DNA from: a bacterium
GTDB lineage: Bacteria > Bacillota > Clostridia > Lachnospirales > Lachnospiraceae
Reading direction: 5' to 3'
NCBI GenBank assembly: GCA_030539495.1
Contig: JAUNRX010000005.1
Location: 1-51,843 of the forward strand
DNA length: 51,843 bases
The number at the start of each line of letters is the position of its first letter. The stretch's first letter is position 1. This document shows positions 15,934-27,500 of this stretch, piece after piece. The notes beneath the pieces are model-generated. The model saw nothing but the letters and a program-made list of their open reading frames with translations, was not told the DNA's origin and did not search any database. Both the position numbers and the translations under genes were made by a program.

Positions 15934-17604
15934 GTGGAAGAAAATAATATTTCAAAGAATTTTATAGAACAAATTATAGATAAGGACATTGCGGAAGGAC
16001 ATTGCAAAGCCGTTGTAACTAGATTCCCTCCGGAGCCAAATGGTTATTTACACATTGGCCATGCAAAATCTATCGTTTTAAATAGTGGGTTAGCAAAGAA
16101 ATACAATGGTAACTTCAATTTAAGATTTGATGATACAAATCCTACAAAAGAAAAAGTAGAGTTTGTTAATTCAATCAAACAAGATGTTGAATGGATTACT
16201 GGCGGATTAGATGAAAGCCGTGTATTCTTTGCATCTGATTACTTTGAGCAAATGTACGAAGCTGCTGTTAAGTTAATTAAAAAAGGCAAAGCATATGTTT
16301 GTGATTTAACACCAGATCAAATCCGTGAATATAGAGGAACTTTAAAAGAAGTTGGTAAAAATAGTCCATATCGTGATCGTTCTGTAGAAGAAAACTTAGA
16401 GTTATTCGAAAAGATGAAAAATGGTGAATTTGAAGATGGAGCAAAAGTATTACGAGCTAAGATTGATATGTCCAGCCCTAATATCAACATGCGTGATCCA
16501 ATTATTTACCGTATTGCACGTATGCACCACCACAACACAGGAGATAAATGGTGTATCTACCCAATGTACGATTTCGCACATCCAATCGAAGATGCAATTG
16601 AAGGTATTAGCCATTCAATCTGTACTCTTGAATTTGAAGACCACCGTCCATTATATGACTGGGTTGTAAATGAAGTTGGATATGAAAATCCTCCAAAACA
16701 AATTGAGTTTGCAAAAATGTATTTAACAAACGTTATTACAGGTAAACGTTATATCAAGAAATTAGTAGAAGATGGCGTTGTTGATGGATGGGATGATCCA
16801 AGACTTGTAACAATTGCAGCGTTAAGAAGACGTGGTTTCACTCCAGAGTCTATCCGTACGTTTATCGAACTTAGCGGTATCAGTAAAGCAAACAGCTCTT
16901 GTGATATGGCAATGCTTGATTACTGTATCCGTGAAGATTTAAAATTAAAGAAATCCAGAATGATGGCAGTTCTTGATCCAATTAAGCTTGTTATTACAAA
17001 CTATCCTGAAGACCAAGTAGAATATTTAGATGTTATGAACAACCAGGAAAATGAAGAATTAGGCATGCGCCAAGTTCCATTTAGTCGTGAGCTTTACATT
17101 GAACGTGAAGATTTCATGATTGAACCACCTAAAAAATACTTCCGTCTATTCCCAGGAAATGAAGTTCGTTTAATGCATGCTTACTTTGTAACATGTACAG
17201 ATTACATTACAGATGAAACAGGTAAAGTAGTTGAAGTACATTGTACGTATGATCCAGAGACTAAGAGTGGTTCCGGATTTACAGGAAGAAAAGTAAAAGG
17301 AACAATCCACTGGGTATCTGCAAAAGAAGCACTTAATGCAGAAGTTCGTTTATACGAAAACTTAGTAGATGAAGAAAAAGGTGTATACAACGAAGATGGA
17401 TCTGTAAATGTAAACCCAAATTCCTTAGTTGTATTAAACGATTGTTATGTGGAACCAGCATTAGCTGATGCAGTTGCATATGATAGTTTCCAATTCTTAC
17501 GTCACGGATATTTCTGTGTTGATAATAAAGACTCAAGCAAAGATCATTTAGTATTTAACCGTATCGTATCTCAAAAGAGTTCATATAAACCAATTAATAA
17601 ATAG
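15934..17604 (+). CDS. glnS: Glutaminyl-tRNA synthetase
   Basis: Class I synthetase charging tRNA-Gln, 556 residues, starting with GTG after AAAGGGA. The HIGH-type motif is [15 protein letters not shown] near residue 32 and the GlnRS-typical WDDPRL...[12 protein letters not shown] is present. The KMSKS-like loop reads [12 protein letters not shown] where E. coli GlnRS has VMSKRKLNLLV. The C-terminal anticodon-binding beta-barrels (about 340-556) are complete. Many Firmicutes make Gln-tRNA by the GatCAB amidation route instead, so direct charging is a notable lineage trait. The DUF2225 gene follows after 11 bp. Confidence 0.95.
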   Translation: MEENNISKNFIEQIIDKDIAEGHCKAVVTRFPPEPNGYLHIGHAKSIVLNSGLAKKYNGNFNLRFDDTNPTKEKVEFVNSIKQDVEWITGGLDESRVFFASDYFEQMYEAAVKLIKKGKAYVCDLTPDQIREYRGTLKEVGKNSPYRDRSVEENLELFEKMKNGEFEDGAKVLRAKIDMSSPNINMRDPIIYRIARMHHHNTGDKWCIYPMYDFAHPIEDAIEGISHSICTLEFEDHRPLYDWVVNEVGYENPPKQIEFAKMYLTNVITGKRYIKKLVEDGVVDGWDDPRLVTIAALRRRGFTPESIRTFIELSGISKANSSCDMAMLDYCIREDLKLKKSRMMAVLDPIKLVITNYPEDQVEYLDVMNNQENEELGMRQVPFSRELYIEREDFMIEPPKKYFRLFPGNEVRLMHAYFVTCTDYITDETGKVVEVHCTYDPETKSGSGFTGRKVKGTIHWVSAKEALNAEVRLYENLVDEEKGVYNEDGSVNVNPNSLVVLNDCYVEPALADAVAYDSFQFLRHGYFCVDNKDSSKDHLVFNRIVSQKSSYKPINK

Positions 17605-17615
17605 GGAGACTTATA

Positions 17616-18470
17616 ATGGGGGAATTGTTCTCGGGATTAGAACAGTTTGGACTAGAGAAGTTAAAGAATATAGATATTTATGAAAAAGAGAGTGGCAGGC
17701 CCGGTAACGGGCCTGCTTCTGCTCAAGAAGTAAAAAAGGTTGAAGCTGATTTTCTATTCGATAAAACCTATACTTGTCCTGTTTGCGATAACACGTTCAA
17801 ATCAAAAACAGTCAGGGTAGGGAAGGTAAAATTGTTATCATCAGATACTGATTTGCGACCAAGATATCAGTTCGTTGATGCAATTAAGTATGATGCAGTA
17901 GCATGTCCGAAATGTGGCTATGCGGCATTGTCAAGATTTTTTAATTATATGACAAATGTGCAGGCAAGGCTTGTGAAAGAACAGATTACATCGACATTTA
18001 AGCCGTTTAATAATGAGCTGTCTATGTATACATATGATCAGGCAATTATGCGGTACAAATTGGCATTAGTTAATACAATAGTTACCCGAGGTAAAAATAG
18101 TGAGCGTGCTTATACCTGTCTAAAACTTGCATGGCTGTATAGAGGGAGAAGGGAAACATTACCCTCCACAATTCCAAACTATGAAAAAATAAAACTAGGA
18201 TTATTTAAAATAGAGCTGGATTTTCTAAAGAATGCCTATGAAGGATTTTGTACTGCATTTATGAAGGAAGATTTTCCGATTTGTGGTATGGATGAAAACA
18301 CAGTAAATTACTTAGCTGCCGAGTTAGCGAGAAGGTTAGGGAAGACAGAAGAAGCGTTAAAATTTGTATCACGTATTCTTATATCTCGAGAGGCAAATGA
18401 GCGTATAAAAAACAAGGCGAGAGAAGTCAAAGATCGCATTAAGATAGCAAACGAAACAAAAAAAGGATAA
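17616..18470 (+). CDS. DUF2225 protein with two CxxC zinc-binding motifs
   Basis: A 284-residue cytoplasmic protein. Residues 45-112 form the DUF2225 zinc domain, with CPVC (YTCPVCDNTFKSK) and CPKC (ACPKCGYAALSRFF). The remainder is helical, probably TPR-like (RAYTCLKLAWLYRGRR, LAAELARRLGKTEEALKFV). The function of the family is not known. It is 11 bp downstream of glnS and likely cotranscribed. Residues 27-34 (GRPGNGPA) are encoded by a perfect GC-rich palindrome, listed separately. Confidence 0.85.
   Translation: MGELFSGLEQFGLEKLKNIDIYEKESGRPGNGPASAQEVKKVEADFLFDKTYTCPVCDNTFKSKTVRVGKVKLLSSDTDLRPRYQFVDAIKYDAVACPKCGYAALSRFFNYMTNVQARLVKEQITSTFKPFNNELSMYTYDQAIMRYKLALVNTIVTRGKNSERAYTCLKLAWLYRGRRETLPSTIPNYEKIKLGLFKIELDFLKNAYEGFCTAFMKEDFPICGMDENTVNYLAAELARRLGKTEEALKFVSRILISREANERIKNKAREVKDRIKIANETKKG
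17695..17716 (+). other. GC-rich perfect hairpin inside the DUF2225 coding region
   Basis: GCAGGCCCG at 17695-17703, loop GTAA at 17704-17707, CGGGCCTGC at 17708-17716. It is a 9-bp perfect stem, eight of nine pairs G-C, closed by a GNRA-type tetraloop, and is sharply richer in GC than the surrounding AT-rich gene. It is in frame and encodes a Gly/Pro-rich segment. Confidence 0.8.
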
Positions 18471-18517
18471 GAGAAGAAACTTTGTAAACACCAAGTTTTC
18501 TTCCCTTATCCTTTTTT
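18459..18517. terminator. Bidirectional terminator between DUF2225 and DUF6062 genes
   Basis: Converging genes share a long stem: 18459-18481 starting AAAAAAGGATAAG pairs with 18494-18517 ending CTTATCCTTTTTT, with a small internal mismatch. A-run on one side and T-run on the other fit use on both strands. It overlaps the last codon of the minus-strand gene. Confidence 0.85.
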
Positions 18518-19235
18518 ATTCCACAGAAACACTATTTAACTTTTCAATACTTCTAGGAAGCGCATCTTTTGAGTTCTTCCAAGGCTCATTGGCAAAGCGA
18601 TAGTCGAATTTATCAATAAACCATAGAAGATCATCTTCTACTCGTTTTATATTGGTAAGGTATAACTCATTGATATCTTCAATAAATGCTTCATAAATAG
18701 TACCACTGAGCTCAGAGGAAGCAAGTTCATAAAGCATTCCATAGTGAGTCATGCAAAAGCCATTGCTGGATTTAAATTCTTTCTTAAAATCAGTATCATT
18801 CTTATAAAGATAAAGAATTGTGATCAAATAACGATTAAATACCTGCTTAATACGGTCACAGACATAGCAGCTTTGATTTACTTTCTTTATATAGGCAGTA
18901 ACCGGAGATTCAGAGGGCTTCTTTTTAAATAATCCAGAGGATTTTGGAGCACCTTGCTTGGTCAACTTCTCCAAGTCTTCCCTTGTCTTCTTAAAATGAG
19001 TAGACAACATAAGGGAGAGCCCTAGACGGTTCTGATTTTTATAAAGCATGCCAATGTGCTTTTCACAGAATCCCTGCTGATTGGTGATTTCCCGAATGTC
19101 ATCTTCCATATAGCTAGGTCCCATGGTAAATTCAATTGCATTTTGTTCTAACGAGTGATACATGGTGCAGATTGGGCATTCACAAGAGGTATGGAATGCA
19201 TCATTTACTGGAATTGTATATAATTTCTCTTTCAA
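18516..19235 (-). CDS. DUF6062 family protein with repeated Cys/His motifs
   Basis: A 239-residue soluble protein starting with TTG at 19235 after AAAGGA; the longer frame to 19292 would add a spurious hydrophobic start. The sequence MKEKLYTIPVNDAF...CECPICTMYH and MGPSYMEDDIRE is typical of DUF6062. Two similar halves each have a CxxC and an FCxxH motif (CPIC then GFCEKHIGMLY; CYVC then GFCMTHYGMLY), suggesting a duplicated metal-binding domain. Function unknown. Confidence 0.8.
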   Translation of the reverse strand: MKEKLYTIPVNDAFHTSCECPICTMYHSLEQNAIEFTMGPSYMEDDIREITNQQGFCEKHIGMLYKNQNRLGLSLMLSTHFKKTREDLEKLTKQGAPKSSGLFKKKPSESPVTAYIKKVNQSCYVCDRIKQVFNRYLITILYLYKNDTDFKKEFKSSNGFCMTHYGMLYELASSELSGTIYEAFIEDINELYLTNIKRVEDDLLWFIDKFDYRFANEPWKNSKDALPRSIEKLNSVSVE

Positions 19236-19323
19236 TGTGATTTTCCTTTCGATGATTTTGTAGTTTATGTATAATAGGAGTAAAACAAGCATAGGATTAC
19301 CGTATAGGTTGTCTTATACTCTT

Positions 19324-19352
19324 ATTGTAGCATACTTATATCTGTTTGTCCT
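19324..19352 (-). promoter_or_regulatory. Possible promoter of the DUF6062 gene
   Basis: On the minus strand TACAAT (19329-19324) is preceded by TATGC, an extended -10 (TRTGN). An AGGACA at 19352-19347 gives a 17-bp spacer, sharing GACA with the -35 consensus. Confidence 0.45.
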
Positions 19353-19514
19353 TTTTATAGGCACTAGAATGATAGTCTTGTATATGGTTATACTAATAAA
19401 CAAGAGAAATAATGAGATAGGAAGAGTATACAAGAGAAAATGATATAAAAGATAGCATTTCGCAGGAATTCCCATAATAGGAATACTTGCAATTAAGTGG
19501 TAAATTTACTAATA
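19353..19514. other. Upstream region of groES, no gene seen
   Basis: No ORF of note. It contains a near direct repeat ACAAGAGAAA(T)AATGA at about 19402 and 19430, and an imperfect inverted repeat around 19462-19490 (GCAGGAATTCC with GGAATACTTGC). Either could be a binding site; nothing more can be supported. Confidence 0.4.
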
Positions 19515-19553
19515 TATAATCATTAGTTAGCACTCAAACGTAATGAGTGCTAA
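19515..19553 (+). promoter_or_regulatory. groESL promoter -10 and CIRCE operator (HrcA site)
   Basis: TATAAT at 19515-19520 is followed by the exact CIRCE inverted repeat TTAGCACTC-N9-GAGTGCTAA at 19527-19553. CIRCE is the known binding site of the heat-shock repressor HrcA. A -35 is weak (TTAAGT at 19493). Confidence 0.95.
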
Positions 19554-19592
19554 TAACACAAAAAGTTAGAATAATTTAAGGAGGAATATACA

Positions 19593-19877
19593 ATGAAATT
19601 AGTACCTTTAGGAGACAGAGTTGTATTAAAACAATTAGTTGCAGAAGAAACTACTAAATCCGGTATCGTGTTACCAGGTCAAGCAAAAGAAAAACCTCAA
19701 CAAGCAGAAGTTATTGCAGTTGGTCCTGGCGGAATGGTAGATGGCAAAGAAATCGAAATGCAAGTTAAAGTTGGTCAAACAGTAATTTATTCTAAGTATG
19801 CAGGAACAGAAGTTAAATTAGAAGATGAAGAATATATTATCGTAAAACAAAACGATATTGTAGCTGTTGTAGAATAA
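19593..19877 (+). CDS. groES: Co-chaperonin GroES
   Basis: The 10-kDa lid of the GroEL folding chamber, 94 residues. It has the family start KLVPLGDRVVLKQL, the mobile loop (EETTKSGIVLPGQAKEKPQQ at about 18-37) and the end VKQNDIVAVVE. First gene of the groESL operon, 39 bp after CIRCE, with the Shine-Dalgarno AAGGAGG. Heat-inducible through HrcA is expected. Confidence 0.97.
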   Translation: MKLVPLGDRVVLKQLVAEETTKSGIVLPGQAKEKPQQAEVIAVGPGGMVDGKEIEMQVKVGQTVIYSKYAGTEVKLEDEEYIIVKQNDIVAVVE

Positions 19878-19916
19878 TAGTTACCCATTTAAATATAGAA
19901 AATATGGAGGAATTAG

Positions 19917-21542
<1,626 letters not shown>

Positions 21543-21570
21543 TCCCCACTCAAATGAGTGTGTAATAAAA

Positions 21571-21608
21571 TCCTTTCTTATCATTTTTTGATAGGAAAGG
21601 ATTTTTTT
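21571..21608 (+). terminator. Terminator of groESL
   Basis: A 13-bp stem with one G-U pair (TCCTTTCTTATCA 21571-21583 with TGATAGGAAAGGA 21589-21601) and seven T residues. Confidence 0.9.
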
Positions 21609-21612
21609 AGAC

Positions 21613-21641
21613 TAGTCAATTTTTTATATATTTTGTATAAT
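21613..21641 (+). promoter_or_regulatory. Promoter of the DUF6106 gene
   Basis: TAGTCA (21613-21618) and TATAAT (21636-21641) with a 17-bp spacer, 62 bp upstream of the ATG. Confidence 0.6.
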
Positions 21642-21703
21642 AAGAGTATTCATAAGATAATGATGTAAGAAATGCTTACAGAAAATTATAGGAGGATTTA
21701 CAT

Positions 21704-22201
21704 ATGAATGAAATGTATGCGGAGAGCGGAGTGAAATGCGATCTGTCTCAAAAGGATATTGGAAAGATTGTGTTATACTTTGTTGTTTTAGTAGTATCAT
21801 TAGTAGTATCCCTAATGAGTTTCTATTTAATGGCCATACCAATCGGGGTAGCTACATATGGTATTGTAAAAGCATCCAAAATTAAGTACGAGTATGAATA
21901 TATCTTCTGCGATGGTCAGTTAGATATTGATAAGATTACAGGAAATTCAAAACGTAAGAGAATGTTACGTATTGATTTTGATGACTGTGAGGTAGTTGCC
22001 CAAAATGGTTCTCATGCATTAGATGAATGGAGCAATAAACAGTTAAAAGAGGTAGACTATACTTCTCATGTAAAAGGAAAAGATCATTACGTAATTATCG
22101 TTCACAAAGATAAAGAGTTATTAAAGATTTTATTTGAGCCAAATGAAAAGATGATTGAATGTATGAGAAATAAATCCAGACGTTTAGTCCATATTGATTA
22201 A
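21704..22201 (+). CDS. DUF6106 family membrane protein
   Basis: A 165-residue protein with a short cytoplasmic start (MNEMYAESGVKCDLSQKD), a helical hairpin at about 20-58 (IVLYFVVLVVSLVVSLM then YLMAIPIGVATYGIV), and a soluble part. The soluble part contains the family hallmark YEYEYIFCDGQLDIDKI followed by KRKRMLRIDFDDCE and ends ILFEPNEKMIECM. DUF6106 is widespread in Lachnospiraceae and of unknown function. Shine-Dalgarno AGGAGG; single-gene unit between two terminators. Confidence 0.8.
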   Translation: MNEMYAESGVKCDLSQKDIGKIVLYFVVLVVSLVVSLMSFYLMAIPIGVATYGIVKASKIKYEYEYIFCDGQLDIDKITGNSKRKRMLRIDFDDCEVVAQNGSHALDEWSNKQLKEVDYTSHVKGKDHYVIIVHKDKELLKILFEPNEKMIECMRNKSRRLVHID

Positions 22202-22221
22202 AAAAATAGAAAAAAGATTTG

Positions 22222-22262
22222 GGAGTAATTGTTATGAATATTTATAATAATTGCTCCTTTTG
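22222..22262 (+). terminator. Terminator after the DUF6106 gene
   Basis: A 14-bp stem with two G-U pairs (22222-22235 with 22244-22257) followed by TTTTGT. Confidence 0.8.
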
Positions 22263-22431
22263 TCGTATAAGCAAGTAAATTGGAGTACTAGAGAAAATAA
22301 GCTATTATTTACCAGTTAAAAAAATAATATTATATTCATACTATTTATAATTAATGCATATAGTTTCATTAATAATTCGGAAGTGGTTAAAAAAATTCAG
22401 TTTTATTGAACTTATTCATTAGAAATGGTTA
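22263..22431. other. AT-rich upstream region of guaB, no gene seen
   Basis: About 170 bp with no ORF and no recognised riboswitch; in particular no purine or guanidine riboswitch pattern was found. Confidence 0.5.
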
Positions 22432-22460
22432 TTGACAACCCACTAATTATTAGTTATACT
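22432..22460 (+). promoter_or_regulatory. guaB promoter with a palindrome in the spacer
   Basis: TTGACA (22432-22437) and TATACT (22455-22460) with the ideal 17-bp spacer. The spacer contains the perfect palindrome ACTAAT-T-ATTAGT at 22442-22454, a position where a bound repressor would block RNA polymerase. The regulator is unknown. Confidence 0.85.
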
Positions 22461-22493
22461 TTTAAAAATATTTATAATTCTATAAATTTTTAA

Positions 22494-23981
<1,488 letters not shown>

Positions 23982-24013
23982 TAGGTTTTCTTGCTCCCCA
24001 CGGAGTTTGCGAT
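23982..24013. other. Short spacer after guaB
   Basis: No clear terminator directly after guaB; the large inverted repeat that follows may fold and terminate transcription, since its second arm ends in a run of eight T at 24165-24172. Confidence 0.4.
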
Positions 24014-24172
24014 AAAAATATGTGTTTGTTTATGCATGTTCTTCCGCTGCCTCTACAGTTTTTATACTCTGTTCGTGTTAATCAGACGTTCCGTCTGCTT
24101 TCCGCGTACAGAGTACAAAAACAGTAACGGCAGAGGAAGTACATTTGCATAAATCAAACACATATTTTTTTT
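24014..24172 (+). repeat. Large imperfect inverted repeat with nested hairpin
   Basis: An arm at 24014-24071 pairs with an arm at 24109-24170. The arms are about 60 bp each with roughly 85% complementarity: blocks such as ATATGTGTTTG / CAAACACATAT and ACTCTG / CAGAGT pair exactly. The loop holds a perfect CAGACG-TTC-CGTCTG hairpin at 24083-24097. The second arm ends in T8, as a terminator would. The total foldback is about 157 nt. No ORF is contained. It may be a structured RNA, a very long terminator for guaB or a MITE-like element. Confidence 0.75.
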
Positions 24173-24303
24173 ATTGTAGAAAAGTTCTCTTACGAGATCT
24201 TTTCTACAATAAAAAATCGCTCCGCTATGGATGCGCACTCACCTGAATGGAAGATGTCGCTATGCGACCAGGTTCGGCGCAGTAAAGTGTCTTTGACACT
24301 TTA
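24172..24303 (+). repeat. Dispersed intergenic repeat, copy C (hairpin plus conserved tail)
   Basis: A hairpin TTATTGTAGAAAAAG (from 24171) / CTTTTCTACAATAA (24200-24213) is followed by A6 and GCTCCGCTATGGATGCGCAC at 24220-24239, then by hairpins GTCGC/GCGAC (about 24256-24268) and TAAAGTGTC/GACACTTTA (24283-24303). The order hairpin, A-run, GCTCCGCT tail matches copy A at 57-130. The stretch GTTCGGCGC...AAAGTGTCTTTGAC also resembles 43792-43820. Confidence 0.65.
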
Positions 24304-24305
24304 TT

Positions 24306-24339
24306 ATAAGTTTTTCGAGTGGTAGCAAGAAAAACTTAT
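24306..24339. other. Perfect 11-bp hairpin
   Basis: ATAAGTTTTTC (24306-24316) pairs with GAAAAACTTAT (24329-24339). It ends the structured block that began at 24014. Confidence 0.7.
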
Positions 24340-24563
24340 TGGCGGCCAAAGGAAGTGGCGGGAAGTAATGAAAAACAAAAGACAAGTTTCCTTGTGGAGG
24401 AGATGGAGATAGGAAAAAAGTAGGATGAGGTGATGGAAAAAAGGAGAGGGGAAATGTAATAAATAATAGGGAAAGAGTTCCTTTGAATTGTATAATATAG
24501 GTAACGAGCTGGGGTGGACATAAGGGTGAGAATACAAAAAGTTACAGGGAAAGGGGAAGAGTG
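24340..24563 (+). other. Purine-rich leader upstream of the GH16 gene
   Basis: No gene. From about 24393 to 24478 the plus strand is nearly all A and G, with few C. A -10-like TATAAT at 24491-24496 without a good -35 could start the GH16 transcript. Confidence 0.5.
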
Positions 24564-27500
24564 ATGGAAAAAATCAAACAATTTAGCCAAATTCTTCGAA
24601 GGACAAAGAAAGGAACCGCAGCATTTGTGTCGGCATTAATGGTATTTACTGTGATTCCCGTAAATAAGACATACGCAGAGGGAACTAGTGGGGAGGAGAC
24701 CCCACAAGTAGGAGAAACTGTTGATATTACCACAAAAGATAGTGGAACAGAAGAGACTAAGGATTGGCAGCTTGTTTGGAGTGATGAATTTACAGGAAAC
24801 ACCCTTGATCAGACAAAATGGGGGTATATGGTAGGAACAGGAGCAGAATACGGAAATGACGGATGGGGAAATAGTGAAGCAGAATATTACACAGACGGAG
24901 AGAATGCAGAAGTTAAAGATGGAAAACTTGTAATAACCGCAAAAAAGACCGGAGACAATGCAGGAAAATACGGCGGAAAGCCATATACATCTACAAGACT
25001 ATGGACAAAAGGAAACAGTGGATGCGTAGAGAATGGAAAAAATGAAGCAGGAACTGAGGGAGGACAAGCTTTATTTGCAAAGAAGTATGGTCGATTTGAG
25101 GCAGCAATCTCCCTTCCTGAAGGAACCGGATACTGGCCAGCATTTTGGATGATGCCAGCATATGATAAATATGGTGCGTGGGCTACTTCCGGAGAAATTG
25201 ATATTATGGAGGCAAGAGGAAGAGTTACCAACAGCGTAGGCGGAACTATTCATTATGGCGATGTATGGCCAAATAATAAGTATAATGGGGGAACCTATAC
25301 AAAGGATGATTTTACTACATCAGGTGAGCACGTGTATGCATTGGAGTGGGAGCCGGGAGAGATGCGCTGGTATGTCGATAATGAGCTGTATTACAAAACA
25401 GGCGACTGGTATTCCAAGTCATCCAATAATGCAGACGATTATACCTATGGCGCTCCATTTGACCAGCCATTTTATATCATGTTGAACTTAGCAGTAGGCG
25501 GAACCTATGACGAGGGACAGCTGGATCAGACAATTGATGGCGGACAGATGAAAGTGGATTATGTCAGAGTATATGATTTAGTTGGTAAGGACGGAACAGT
25601 AGGACAGTATAATGAAAACGTTGCACCTAGTACAACGAAAGTTGGAGAGTTATTAGGTGGTCAGGTAGGAGATAACTTAACATCTTCTTCTCTGAAAAAT
25701 ATAAACAAAGTGGTAGACGATTATGATAAGAACAGCACGAACGGATGGGATCTGTTGGCGTTAACGGGATTTGGCGGAGATGCTTCAGCAAGCGATGCAG
25801 ACGATGCAGCAAAGATAACGATTGCAAATGGCGGAAGTCAGACCTATTCTGTTCAACTGACGCATAAACTTCCATTAACATATGGATATACATATCAGGT
25901 ATCTTTCAAGGCAAAGGCAGATGCAGCAAGAACGGCAAGCGTAAAGCTAGGCCAGGCAGGAGGAAGCTTTGCCGCTTATACAGATACATTTATCCCTGAA
26001 TTGACCACGGATTGGAAGACTTACACCTATACCTTTGATATGAAGAGTAAGACGGATAAAAACTGCCGATTAGAAATCAATATGGGACAAAATACAAGCA
26101 GTGTATATTTAAAAGATATACAGGTAGTTTCTACGGGAACGACAAAGATTGCAGGAGAAAATGAAGCAAAAGAGCCACTTGCAAATGGACAGCATGTTTA
26201 TAATGGAACTTTTGATCAAGGAAATAAGGTAAATGACCTTGGCAGTATGACTCGATTGAAATACTGGAATGTGGAAAATACAGATGCAACGGTTGATGCA
26301 TCAAGCCGTGAAGTAAAGATGGTATCAACGGGCGATAAGAAAAGTACCTTAAAACAAGTAGGTATTCAAATGCTAAAGAAGGACAGCTATCGTTTATCTT
26401 TTGATGCAAGATCCGAGCAAGCAAGTACTCTGGGTGTAAAGATGATGAGCAGCGATGGAACGTCTTATTTAAATGAGGCAACGAAGTTAAGTAATCAAAT
26501 GTCCACCTACACGTATGAGTTTACCGTAGACGATAAAGGGGATACCATGGGCCAGCTTGTTTTTGAACTGGAGAATAACAATATCCCTGTATATCTGGAC
26601 AATGTCAGTGTTATTCGTACCACAGACCATAATGTAGATTATTCAGGAGTTAAGTGCTATCTAATAGGCAACGGAAAGTTTGAGGCAGGAACAAGCAGTT
26701 GGGAAGCTTATCAATCCAATATGGGAGTAGATCAAGTGGATGGCGCCAACCAGCTTTGGATTGCTGCAGCTAAAAGCGCAAATAATTATGATATGATGTT
26801 GCTTAACAGAGATTTAGCCTTTAAGTCAGGACTTAGCTATACGTTAAAGTTTAAGGCAAAGACAACAGGAAGCACCAATCAGCCATTGACAGTAAGAATA
26901 CAGAGAGATACAGACTGGGCTTCTCTGTTAGATCAGGAAGTTACGGTAAATAGTGAATGGAAGGAATATGAGTATGAGTTCAAACCTTCTTATGATGACA
27001 ATTTTAATCTTAAATTCTTATTAAGCGGAGTAACCGAGAACTGCAATTTTAACTTTAAAGATATTGAGCTATATGTAACCAATAAGCCTGTCGCAGAGGC
27101 TGCGTATCTATATGATGCAGGCGAGACGCTGGCAGGACAAGATGTAACGATTCCATATGTCAATAAGCAAGGATGGGATGAGAATAAGACGATCAGCTAC
27201 TATGTAAATGATCAGTTGGTAGATGCTGATAAGGTGACGTTAGATCGAAAGAATAAGACGATTACAATTGATAAAAGCTTATTTGGGGAAGCCAATGCAT
27301 ATACCATCAAAGCAACAGCACCTGAGTATGATATGACCAATACAGTGACCCATACGGTATTAGACAAGAGTGGAAACCTTGTGACAAATGGAGACTTTTC
27401 CAAGGGCGTAACAGCATGGAACAGTTATTTTACAAATGGATGTGGTAATTTTTCTGTGGAGAACGAGGAAGCCAAGGTGAACTTTACATGGCATGAAGGC

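Noticed and set aside
24561-24563. GTG start for the GH16 gene
   Set aside because: ATG 24564 is better spaced from AAGGGG; the difference is one residue.
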